Shown: piece by piece, positions 1-5,135 of the stretch
Numbering within the stretch: position 1 is the first letter of the stretch
Layout: each line of letters starts with the position of its first letter
Assembly: GCA_018623785.1 (NCBI GenBank)
Contig: JAAZVD010000142.1
Span: forward strand, 1 to 5,135
DNA length: 5,135 bases
Source of the DNA: Bacteroidota bacterium
GTDB taxonomy: Bacteria > Bacteroidota > Rhodothermia > Rhodothermales > UBA10348
Direction: 5' to 3'
The notes under the pieces: generated by a model
Database searches by the model: none
What the model saw: the letters and a program-made list of their open reading frames with translations, nothing else
What the model was told of the DNA's origin: nothing
Program-made: the position numbers and the translations under genes

Positions 1-365
1 AATTCGCGCTCTACATGGTCCTCGTGGGTGACGTCTTCTACTTCAATCGTGTCGATCAGGCCGTTGAGCTGCTTCAGGACCTGAGCGATGATCCGGTCAT
101 TGCCTGTCGTCACGAGTGTAAGACGCGCCTGTCCGGGCTTGAGTCCTTCCCCCACGGTCACACTCTCGAGGTTGAAGCCTCGCTGGGAAAACAGGTTGGC
201 AACCCGGTTGAGGGCACCGATGGTGTTTTCGATGATGACAGTCAGAACATGGCGATGCACAGAATCTTCGGCATCCGGGTGGATAGCCTCGCCTGCCGCC
301 TGCTTGCGGAATAGTTGCTGAGAGGTCAGTTCTGGCATGACCGGGGCCGTGGTATCAGTAGACAT
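1..365 (-). CDS. ilvN: acetolactate synthase small (regulatory) subunit IlvN, C-terminus cut off by window edge
   Basis: This is the regulatory subunit of acetohydroxyacid synthase. It binds the IlvB catalytic subunit in the cytoplasm, raises its activity and normally gives valine feedback inhibition. The sequence shows the first 121 codons. A variable N-terminal tail of about 36 residues is followed by an ACT domain at about residues 38-112. Its first strand reads HVLTVIIENTIGALNRVANL, followed by FSQRGFNLESVTVG and later IEVEDVTHEDHVERE, all typical of IlvN. The family is usually about 160-190 residues, so the end of the ACT domain region and the C-terminal domain lie beyond position 1. The start at 365 is fixed by a strong Shine-Dalgarno sequence (AAGAGGAG, 379-372) six bases upstream. 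The gene begins 25 bp after the ilvB stop, so the two are almost certainly co-transcribed and made in step. No frameshift is visible in the part present. Confidence 0.96.
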   Translation of the reverse strand, partial: MSTDTTAPVMPELTSQQLFRKQAAGEAIHPDAEDSVHRHVLTVIIENTIGALNRVANLFSQRGFNLESVTVGEGLKPGQARLTLVTTGNDRIIAQVLKQLNGLIDTIEVEDVTHEDHVERE

Positions 366-371
366 GGGCTT

Positions 372-379
372 CTCCTCTT
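372..379 (-). promoter_or_regulatory. ribosome binding site of ilvN
   Basis: The minus strand reads AAGAGGAG, six bases before the ATG at 365. It is the only strong Shine-Dalgarno sequence in the operon and it decides the ilvN start. It lies wholly within the 25-bp ilvB-ilvN gap. Confidence 0.85.
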
Positions 380-390
380 AGAGGGATGAT

Positions 391-2157
391 TCAGGCGCAC
401 GCCTCAGGATTGAACTGGGCCGTAATCATGTTGTCAGTGGCAGCACCAGCAGGGACCATCGGGTATACTTTCTCCTCGTTGACGACAGAGAACTCCATCA
501 CGACAGGACGATCGTTAACCTGCCATGCCGCTTCCAGCGTAGCCTCGATATCCTTCGGATGGTCGCAGTGCAGTCCAACGCACCCGAAAGCTTCCGCCAG
601 CCGGACGAAATCCGGGTTCGTAGGCTCAAGATTGGTGTGGCTGTAGCGCTCCTCATGGAACAGCTCCTGCCACTGACGCACCATACCGAGGTAGTTGTTG
701 TTCAGGATGACCACCTTAAGGGGCAGTTTGTGGGCAGCCGCCACACCCAGCTCCTGGATATTCATCAACACCCCACCGTCGCCGTTGATGGAAATCACAT
801 CCCGACCGGTGCCTCGCAGCCCGAAGGCAGCCCCCATGGCAGCTGGGAGGCTGAAGCCCATCGTGCCCAGACCACCTGACGTAATGTGACTGCGTGGGTG
901 CACGTAGGAATAGAACTGCGCTCCCCACATCTGATTCTGACCGACATCGGTAACGACAACAGCCTGACCCTCGGTTTTGTCACGCAGGGCCCGGATGATT
1001 TCCTGGGGACGAAGATGGTCATCACGCTGGAAGTCCATGGGACATTCCTGCTTCCACGCATCAATCTGGGATCTCCAGGCGCTGTAGTCCCCTGGCTCCA
1101 CCAGAGGCTCCAGCTGCTCAAGAACCTTGCTCACATCGCCCAGGATGGGGCAATCGACGGGCACATTCTTCGAGATGCAGGCCGGATCGATATCAATGTG
1201 GATTATACGGGCGTGCGGTGCCCATGCCTCGATCTTTCCGGTCACCCGGTCATCGAATCGAGCCCCGACGGCAATCAAAAGATCTGTGTTCTGAACCGCC
1301 ATGTTGGCGTACCACGTGCCGTGCATGCCCAACATACCTACCGACAGCGGGTCATTTTCAGGAAACGAACCCAACCCGTGAAGGGTGGTTGTGACGGGAA
1401 TGCCTGACTTGCGGGCGAGGGCCGTAAGCCGTTCGGCACCGTCCGAAATGATGGTACCGCCACCGACGTAAAACAATGGCCGCTGGGCCTCCGCCATCAT
1501 GGCAGCGGCCTTGCGCACTTGCTCCGAATTACCACGGCCCACGATGTCGTATCCACGGATGGCGACTTTCTCCGGATAATGGAACGGCGCTCGCGCGGCC
1601 AGGATGTCCTTGGGTAAATCCACTACCACCGGGCCGGGGCGACCCGTACGGGCAATGTAGTAGGCTTTTTTTACCGTCTCGGCCAAATCCCGTACATCGC
1701 GCACCAGGAAGCTGTGCTTCGTAATACTGCGTGTCACGCCGATTGTATCGCACTCCTGAAAGGCATCGTTACCAATCAGGTGGGTTGGCACCTGTCCAGT
1801 GAATACCACCAGTGGAATAGAGTCCATGTAGGCGTCGGCAATACCCGTCACGCAGTTGGTAGCGCCCGGACCGGACGTGACCAGAACCGTGCCAACCTTC
1901 CCGGTGGCCTTTGCATAGCCCTCGGCCGCGTGCGTACCACCTTGCTCATGGCGAACCAGCACATGCTCGAAGGAGGGGTTCAGACGATGCATCTCATCGT
2001 AGATACCGATGATGGCACCTCCGGGATGGCCAAAAATGACTTCCACGCCCTCCGCCTCCAAGGAGCGAATCAGGATTTCCGCACCCGAGGCAAGTCCGTT
2101 GGTAGGCTTGGCAGGGCTGGCAGATGCTGCTTTTTCAGTCGTTACTGACGTTTTCAT
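391..2157 (-). CDS. ilvB: acetolactate (acetohydroxyacid) synthase large catalytic subunit IlvB
   Basis: This thiamine-diphosphate enzyme joins two pyruvates to acetolactate (valine and leucine route), or pyruvate with 2-ketobutyrate to acetohydroxybutyrate (isoleucine route). The 588-residue length is normal for the family. Residues 1-22 are a low-complexity Ala/Ser/Thr/Lys tail. The N-terminal PYR domain follows, with FGHPGGAI (42-49) and the catalytic glutamate E71 in VRHEQGGTHAAEGYAKATG. SGPGATN is at 95-101 and GQVPTHLIGNDAFQE at 121-135. The C-terminal PP domain has the ThDP/Mg motif GDGG (459-462, D460 as Mg ligand) ending at NN (486-487). VRQWQELF (493-500) carries W496 and P124 is also present; these match positions where herbicide-resistance changes occur in plant enzymes, and both residues are of the sensitive type. 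The gene starts 71 bp after ilvD and ends 25 bp before ilvN. The ATG at 2157 is the only plausible start, since the next in-frame Met is residue 56 inside the PYR domain. No clear Shine-Dalgarno precedes it. The product could be called IlvB, IlvI or IlvG; the context does not separate them. Confidence 0.97.
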   Translation of the reverse strand: MKTSVTTEKAASASPAKPTNGLASGAEILIRSLEAEGVEVIFGHPGGAIIGIYDEMHRLNPSFEHVLVRHEQGGTHAAEGYAKATGKVGTVLVTSGPGATNCVTGIADAYMDSIPLVVFTGQVPTHLIGNDAFQECDTIGVTRSITKHSFLVRDVRDLAETVKKAYYIARTGRPGPVVVDLPKDILAARAPFHYPEKVAIRGYDIVGRGNSEQVRKAAAMMAEAQRPLFYVGGGTIISDGAERLTALARKSGIPVTTTLHGLGSFPENDPLSVGMLGMHGTWYANMAVQNTDLLIAVGARFDDRVTGKIEAWAPHARIIHIDIDPACISKNVPVDCPILGDVSKVLEQLEPLVEPGDYSAWRSQIDAWKQECPMDFQRDDHLRPQEIIRALRDKTEGQAVVVTDVGQNQMWGAQFYSYVHPRSHITSGGLGTMGFSLPAAMGAAFGLRGTGRDVISINGDGGVLMNIQELGVAAAHKLPLKVVILNNNYLGMVRQWQELFHEERYSHTNLEPTNPDFVRLAEAFGCVGLHCDHPKDIEATLEAAWQVNDRPVVMEFSVVNEEKVYPMVPAGAATDNMITAQFNPEACA

Positions 2158-2228
2158 CGGTCTGTGTATGTGATGACTGGAAGTCTAAAACAGGATTGAA
2201 ATGGACTACTGGGCCGGGTCGGATTAGG
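2158..2228 (-). other. ilvD-ilvB intergenic spacer
   Basis: This 71-bp gap lies between the ilvD stop and the ilvB start. I see no strong hairpin, no U-run terminator, no convincing promoter and no AGGAGG-like site before the ilvB ATG. The transcript simply appears to read through it, so ilvB probably depends on the promoter ahead of ilvD. Confidence 0.5.
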
Positions 2229-3962
2229 TCAACGCACCGGCTCATTCGTAGGAATGGTTCCCGGCTCCGTTACATCGGGCCCGGGAACGCGTAGAATGGC
2301 TCCGGTCGACGCACTGGTGACCAAATGGCTGTAGCGAACCAGATAACCGGTTCTGATTTTGGGGACGAAGACCGGTAAACGCGCGCGTCGCTGCGCTTCT
2401 TCTTCAGGCGATACGTGCCAGTGCACGCTGCTCTCATGGAGATTGATGGTAATCCGATCTCCCTCTTCCACCAAGGCGATGGGGCCTCCAGCGGCCGCCT
2501 CCGGCGAGCAGTGCCCGATGCTCAAGCCACGGGTTCCACCCGAAAAACGACCGTCCGTGATCATGGCTACCGAACGATCCAGCCGCATACCGGCCAAGGC
2601 GGATGTTGGCTGAAGCATTTCCGGCATGCCCGGGCCTCCACGGGGTCCCTCGTACCGGATGACAACAACAGTGCCTTCTTCGATCGAACCACTCAGAATG
2701 CCTTCGACAGCGGCGTCCTGGCTCTCAAAAATGCGGGCTCTCCCCTCAAAAACATGCATTTCCTCGGATACCGCTCCTGTCTTGATGACGCATCCATCGG
2801 GAGCCAGGTTGCCAAACAATATCCTGAGGCCACCCGTAGCCCGGAAAGGGTCTGATGCGGGCCGGATGATGTCCGGGCGGGTGGTGCGGGCGGCATCCAG
2901 GCCCTCGCCCAGCGTCTTACCCGTTACCGTTGGTCGGTCCGCATTCAGGTGTCCCGCCATGTGCAGCTCTGCCAGGACGGCCTGGATGCCGCCCGCTTCG
3001 TCCACATCCTCCATATGCACATCGGGTGTGGCCGGTGCCACTTTACAGAGGTAGGGCACCCGGTCCGACATCGCATTGATGCGAGCCAGGTCGTAATCAA
3101 TACCTGCCTCGTGCGCTGCCGCCAGCAGGTGCAATATCGTATTCGTCGATCCCCCCATCGCCATATCCAACGCAAAGGCATCATCAAATGCCGCCTCCGT
3201 GACGATATCGCGTGGTTTCAGGCCTTCATCCACCATCTCCACGACGCGGGCGGCCGCTTTCTTGGCCAGCTCGCCGCGCTTTGGGTCGATGGCCAGAATG
3301 GTTCCGTTTCCTGGAAGCGCCAGGCCGAGCACCTCCATGATGCAATTCATGGAGTTGGCTGTGAACATGCCTGCGCAAGAGCCGCAGGTCGGACAGGCCA
3401 AGTGCTCCAGCGCATCCAATTCCACGTCGTTGATCTCACCGTTCGAGTACTGTCCAACCCCCTCGAACACCGAGACAAGGTCAATCTTCCTGCCATCCGG
3501 GAGACGACCGGCCTTCATCGGACCGCCAGAGACGAAGATGACAGGGATATTGCATCGGAGGGCACCCATCAACATGCCCGGAACGATCTTGTCGCAGTTG
3601 GGCAGACATATGATGGCATCGAGACAGTGCGCCTCGACGACTGTTTCGACGGCATCGGCAATAATCTCCCGACTTGGCAGGGAGTATCGCATGCCCAGAT
3701 GGCCCATTGCTATTCCATCATCGACACCGATGGTATTGAACTCGAAAGGAAGGCCACCGGCCTCCCGAACGGCGTCCTTGACCAGGGCCCCGAACTGCTG
3801 AAGGTGAACATGCCCGGGAATCAGATCGATGTAAGAGTTGCAGACGCCGATGAAAGGGCGATCGAAATCATCATCGGACCGGACCACGCCCGTCGCTCTG
3901 AGCAAGCTACGGTGCGGCGCACGCTGGTAGCCTTTGGTAATCGTATCACTGCGTCGGGACAT
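2229..3962 (-). CDS. ilvD: dihydroxy-acid dehydratase IlvD
   Basis: IlvD is an iron-sulfur enzyme that dehydrates 2,3-dihydroxy-isovalerate and 2,3-dihydroxy-3-methylvalerate to the keto acids that precede valine/leucine and isoleucine. The 577 residues align end to end, from memory, with the short B. subtilis-type IlvD rather than the 616-residue E. coli form. Visible motifs include [13 protein letters not shown] (14-26), [19 protein letters not shown] (36-54) and [13 protein letters not shown] (76-88, D81). NCDK (122-125) holds cluster ligand C123, Mg ligand D124 and K125, the lysine carbamylated in this family. [18 protein letters not shown] (190-207) holds cluster ligand C196. GGSTNT is at 270-275, [13 protein letters not shown] at 437-449 and [16 protein letters not shown] at 469-484, with S474 as the likely catalytic base. 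G50 stands where [2Fe-2S] family members such as plant DHAD have a third ligand cysteine, so the cluster is probably of the E. coli-like oxygen-labile kind. The start is set by an in-frame stop close upstream. There is no Shine-Dalgarno; six C residues precede the ATG. Confidence 0.97.
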   Translation of the reverse strand: MSRRSDTITKGYQRAPHRSLLRATGVVRSDDDFDRPFIGVCNSYIDLIPGHVHLQQFGALVKDAVREAGGLPFEFNTIGVDDGIAMGHLGMRYSLPSREIIADAVETVVEAHCLDAIICLPNCDKIVPGMLMGALRCNIPVIFVSGGPMKAGRLPDGRKIDLVSVFEGVGQYSNGEINDVELDALEHLACPTCGSCAGMFTANSMNCIMEVLGLALPGNGTILAIDPKRGELAKKAAARVVEMVDEGLKPRDIVTEAAFDDAFALDMAMGGSTNTILHLLAAAHEAGIDYDLARINAMSDRVPYLCKVAPATPDVHMEDVDEAGGIQAVLAELHMAGHLNADRPTVTGKTLGEGLDAARTTRPDIIRPASDPFRATGGLRILFGNLAPDGCVIKTGAVSEEMHVFEGRARIFESQDAAVEGILSGSIEEGTVVVIRYEGPRGGPGMPEMLQPTSALAGMRLDRSVAMITDGRFSGGTRGLSIGHCSPEAAAGGPIALVEEGDRITINLHESSVHWHVSPEEEAQRRARLPVFVPKIRTGYLVRYSHLVTSASTGAILRVPGPDVTEPGTIPTNEPVR

Positions 3963-3980
3963 CGGGGGGAATCGTGTTTG

Positions 3981-3997
3981 GGGGTCTGGTCAACCCC
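3981..3997 (-). promoter_or_regulatory. C:D hairpin of the ilv attenuator (terminator-like, no U-tract)
   Basis: In the minus-strand RNA, GGGGUU (3997-3992) pairs with GACCCC (3986-3981) around a five-base loop. This gives four G-C pairs, one U-A and one U-G. By position it corresponds to the terminator stem in ilvL-type attenuators. It is followed by CAAACACG rather than a run of U, so intrinsic termination here would be atypical. It cannot coexist with the longer B:C hairpin because both use segment C. The pairing is read directly; the role is inferred. Confidence 0.45.
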
Positions 3998-4116
3998 TGC
4001 ATTCAAAAGATTCCGCGATGCGGCAGGGTTGACCGGTTTATCAGGTGGCAAGCACGCTGAGAAGGAGGAGCACGAGAACAGGTAGCACCAGTAGTACCAC
4101 CTGCCGTAGGTCAACC
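3981..4116 (-). promoter_or_regulatory. ribosome-mediated attenuator with mutually exclusive pairings upstream of ilvD
   Basis: Four segments of the leader RNA can pair in competing ways. Segment A, GGUUGACC (4116-4109), lies inside leader codons 10-13. Segment B, GGUCAACCCUGC (4034-4023), starts 6 nt after the leader stop codon. Segment C, GCAGGGGUUGACC (4000-3988), complements B over 12 bp with one bulged G. Segment D (3986-3981) pairs with part of C. The expected logic is as follows. A ribosome stalled on the Leu/Val codons covers A and leaves B free to bind C, so C:D cannot form. A ribosome that reaches the leader stop covers part of B, so C:D forms. With no translation, A:B forms and C:D follows. 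This is the scheme known from E. coli ilv, leu and his leaders. The complementarities are seen in the sequence; the mechanism is inferred. Confidence 0.72.
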
Positions 4117-4145
4117 GCAATCAAGAATTCGAGCGCCAGGCCCAT
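4041..4145 (-). CDS. ilv leader peptide (ilvL-like), 34 residues rich in Leu and Val
   Basis: This short ORF, 78 nt upstream of ilvD and on the same strand, encodes a probable attenuation leader peptide. It has 13 Leu, 7 Val and 1 Ile among 34 residues. Residues 16-32 read VVLLVLPVLVLLLLSVL, which is 15 branched-chain residues in 17. Three leucines use CTA, which looks scarcer in the structural genes than CTG or CTC (an impression, not counted). Translation of this run should sense charged tRNA-Leu and tRNA-Val; Ile is represented once, so isoleucine sensing would be weak. The ATG at 4145 has a modest GAGGG (4154-4150) four bases upstream. An in-frame ATG at 4208 would give 55 residues, with an added part that has no leader character. 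An alternative is a small single-span membrane peptide, since the run is hydrophobic. The position before ilvD and the overlap with a competing-hairpin structure strongly favour the leader role. Confidence 0.82.
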   Translation of the reverse strand: MGLALEFLIAVDLRQVVLLVLPVLVLLLLSVLAT

Positions 4146-4151
4146 GGGGCC
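4139..4151 (-). repeat. small GC-rich inverted repeat over the leader peptide start codon
   Basis: The minus strand reads GGCCC-CAT-GGGCC, giving five G-C pairs around a three-base loop. The arms take in the last base of the leader ATG, the following bases and part of the GAGGG ribosome site. If it forms in RNA it would dampen leader translation. Such a short loop could also be a chance result of GC-rich sequence. Confidence 0.4.
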
Positions 4152-4226
4152 CTCAGCCGCGCGGACCGAAGGTGTATCAGGCGATGTGGAGATAGCGGTC
4201 GTAAACATGCCGGCTCGTTGGGTGAG

Positions 4227-4255
4227 AGCGCCCCGCAAGCAGCCTTTTTGGCGCT
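4227..4255 (-). repeat. inverted repeat in the probable 5' untranslated region of the ilv operon
   Basis: AGCGCC and GGCGCT form a perfect 6-bp stem (4227-4232 with 4250-4255) around a 17-base interior. In the minus-strand RNA it would lie about 80-110 nt before the leader peptide start. It could be a stabilising 5' hairpin or a protein site. No U-tract follows it on the minus strand, so I do not call it a terminator. Confidence 0.35.
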
Positions 4256-4279
4256 GGTAGGTGCTCGATTGCGAGGTGA

Positions 4280-4309
4280 ATGGTAGGGTCTTTCCAGCCT
4301 GCACATCAA
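4280..4309 (-). promoter_or_regulatory. candidate sigma70-like promoter for the ilv operon (weak)
   Basis: On the minus strand TTGATG (4309-4304) and TACCAT (4285-4280) lie 18 bp apart, each matching four of six bases of the sigma70 consensus. Transcription would start near 4273 and give about 130 nt before the leader peptide, covering the 4227-4255 inverted repeat. If the host is a Bacteroidota its main sigma factor uses a different consensus, and I found no clear TAnnTTTG element. Confidence 0.22.
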
Positions 4310-4379
4310 CCTTTCCTTCTGTGAAGAATCTGTAAGCGCTACCAAAAGGATGGCCCTGACAATGCTTTGGGGCGTGCAT

Positions 4380-4406
4380 TTGACAGTGTTAAGCGATGCC
4401 TATGTC
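4380..4406 (+). promoter_or_regulatory. candidate promoter for kynU (good -35, poor -10)
   Basis: A perfect TTGACA (4380-4385) is followed 15 bp later by TATGTC (4401-4406), a poor -10 box with short spacing. A start near 4413 would leave roughly 65 nt before the ATG at 4480. The box position suits kynU, but the weak -10 keeps this tentative. Confidence 0.25.
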
Positions 4407-4479
4407 CTGCATACCTGTATCTTCCCGGAGCGCTTTACTCGCAATGCCACCACTTTTCGAGCGTCATTTTTTTTTGCCC

Positions 4480-5135
4480 ATGACCAAATTTTCTCCCGAA
4501 AATGCCCGCAATCTGGACGCTGCGGACCCGCTGTCGGGATATCGCGCCCACTTTGCCATTCCCCGTATGGATAATGGACAAGAGGCACTTTACCTGTGCG
4601 GCAACTCCCTCGGACTGCAACCCCGCGAAGGAGTGGTGGCCTTGGAAATGGTCATGAAAGACTGGGCCGAGAAAGGTATCGAAGGGTACTTTACGGGGGA
4701 CCATCCATGGGCGGACTACGGCACGGAATTACGCGCCTCCGAGGCGCGCCTCGTCGGCGCCCAGCCCATCGAAGTAGCGGTCATGAACTCGCTGATGGTC
4801 AACCTCAATCTTCTCATGTTGTCGTTCTACCGCCCAACGGATGAACGCCCCTGCATCTTGATTGAGGAGCACACCTTTCCTTCTGATCAATACGCTCTCA
4901 GGGAGCAGATCCGCTTCCACGGATTCGATCCGGACGATTGCTTGATCGTGCAGAAGGCGCGATCCGGTGAATACCACCTGCGCACTGAGGATCTTCTGGA
5001 AACGATCAGGCAGGAAGGACATCGGATTGCACTGATCATACTGGGCGGAGTCAACTATTTCACTGGCCAGTTCTTCGATATCGGTGCCATCACACAGGCT
5101 GGGCATGACATGGGGTGTACGGTCGGTTGGGATCT
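4480..5135 (+). CDS. kynU: kynureninase KynU, N-terminal 218 residues, cut off by window edge
   Basis: Kynureninase is a PLP enzyme (fold type I aminotransferase family) that splits kynurenine to anthranilate and alanine, or 3-hydroxykynurenine to 3-hydroxyanthranilate and alanine, in tryptophan breakdown and NAD synthesis. Visible landmarks are LYLCGNSLGLQPR (37-49), the MNSLMVNLNLLMLSFY stretch (102-117), FPSDQYA (133-139) whose F133 and D136 match human PLP contacts F165 and D168, and GGVNYFTGQFFDI (189-201). GWD ends at D218, matching the human D250 that contacts the PLP ring nitrogen. The Schiff-base lysine lies past the window edge; the family is about 410-465 residues. M106 stands where the human enzyme has PLP-contact T138. 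I chose ATG 4480 because family members start about this far before the DPL...F region. In-frame ATGs at 4396, 4402 and 4444 would add unconserved residues. There is no Shine-Dalgarno at 4480; a T-run precedes it. It is divergent from the ilv operon. Confidence 0.95.
   Translation, partial: MTKFSPENARNLDAADPLSGYRAHFAIPRMDNGQEALYLCGNSLGLQPREGVVALEMVMKDWAEKGIEGYFTGDHPWADYGTELRASEARLVGAQPIEVAVMNSLMVNLNLLMLSFYRPTDERPCILIEEHTFPSDQYALREQIRFHGFDPDDCLIVQKARSGEYHLRTEDLLETIRQEGHRIALIILGGVNYFTGQFFDIGAITQAGHDMGCTVGWD

Larger units (their letters stand above)
4146..4479. other. divergent intergenic regulatory region between the ilv operon and kynU
   Basis: About 334 bp separate the leader peptide start from the preferred kynU start. 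It should hold the minus-strand ilv promoter with its 5' untranslated leader, and the plus-strand kynU promoter. I see an inverted repeat at 4227-4255, weak sigma70-like boxes on both strands, an imperfect 12-13 bp repeat (4332-4343 and 4388-4400) and a nine-T run at 4467-4475. A minus-strand reading frame continuous with the leader peptide is open up to 4379, but it has no protein-like features. No RNA gene, insertion sequence or CRISPR repeat is visible. Confidence 0.6.

Noticed and set aside
886..1407. 173-codon plus-strand open reading frame, plus other plus-strand frames across 15-2148
   Set aside because: These are antisense to ilvB and ilvN, whose motifs are clear throughout. The translations look random.
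4012..4022. Mini hairpin CCGC-AUC-GCGG followed by AAUCUUUU as the attenuator terminator
   Set aside because: The stem is only 4 bp and is followed by only four consecutive U, too weak for an intrinsic terminator. It sits inside the loop of the B:C hairpin.
2949..4085. 378-codon plus-strand open reading frame
   Set aside because: It lies antisense across the well-supported ilvD gene and the attenuator. The protein has no recognisable motif, and long antisense frames are common opposite GC-rich genes.
4041..4145. Small single-pass membrane protein
   Set aside because: The Leu/Val run could span a membrane, but the position directly before ilvD, the mix limited to branched-chain residues and the overlap with competing RNA hairpins fit a leader peptide better. 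It is kept only as an alternative.
3963..4279. T-box or leucine-type riboswitch
   Set aside because: I found no T-box sequence, no specifier loop and no U-tract terminator. The leader ORF with A/B/C/D pairing explains the region better.
4146..4379. N-terminal part of a 112-codon minus-strand frame that ends in the leader peptide
   Set aside because: The frame is open by chance. This part shows no protein-like motifs and no good ribosome site, and it lies in the promoter region. Only the last 34 codons have leader character.
4467..4475. T-run as an intrinsic terminator on the plus strand
   Set aside because: There is no GC-rich stem immediately before it, only a four-base chance pairing, and a gene begins right after it.
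4435..5106. Minus-strand frames opposite kynU (4435-4704, 4729-5106)
   Set aside because: They are antisense to a clearly conserved kynureninase and contain no recognisable domains.

Overview
This window looks like chromosomal core-metabolism DNA from a moderately GC-rich bacterium. The IlvD resembles the Bacillus-like short form. Of the three ilv genes only ilvN has an obvious Shine-Dalgarno sequence. The kynureninase is of the type I associate with Bacteroidota and Rhodothermota. I therefore lean towards Bacteroidota sensu lato, perhaps Rhodothermota, but this is a weak inference from remembered family patterns.

Layout: positions 1-4145 form a minus-strand branched-chain amino acid biosynthesis operon. 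In transcription order it holds a 34-codon leader peptide (4145-4041), ilvD (3962-2229, dihydroxy-acid dehydratase), ilvB (2157-391, acetolactate synthase catalytic subunit) and ilvN (365 to the window edge, acetolactate synthase regulatory subunit, cut off). Positions 4146-4479 are a divergent intergenic region with promoter candidates and several inverted repeats. From 4480 to the right edge runs the first part of kynU (kynureninase) on the plus strand.

IlvB and IlvN together make acetolactate or acetohydroxybutyrate. After the IlvC step, which is not in the window, IlvD dehydrates the dihydroxy-acids to the 2-keto acids that precede valine, leucine and isoleucine. IlvN carries the ACT domain that normally gives valine feedback.

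The most interesting part is the ilvD leader. A short ORF with 21 Leu, Val or Ile among 34 residues, 15 of them in one 17-residue run, ends 78 nt before ilvD. It overlaps and is followed by four RNA segments (A-D) that can pair in mutually exclusive ways: A:B, B:C or C:D. This matches the logic of ribosome-mediated attenuation as in E. coli ilvL and ivbL. However, the terminal hairpin has no U-tract and lies only 18 nt from the ilvD start codon, so the output step may not be ordinary intrinsic termination. kynU, a tryptophan/NAD pathway gene, has no evident metabolic link to the ilv operon and seems to share only the divergent promoter region.
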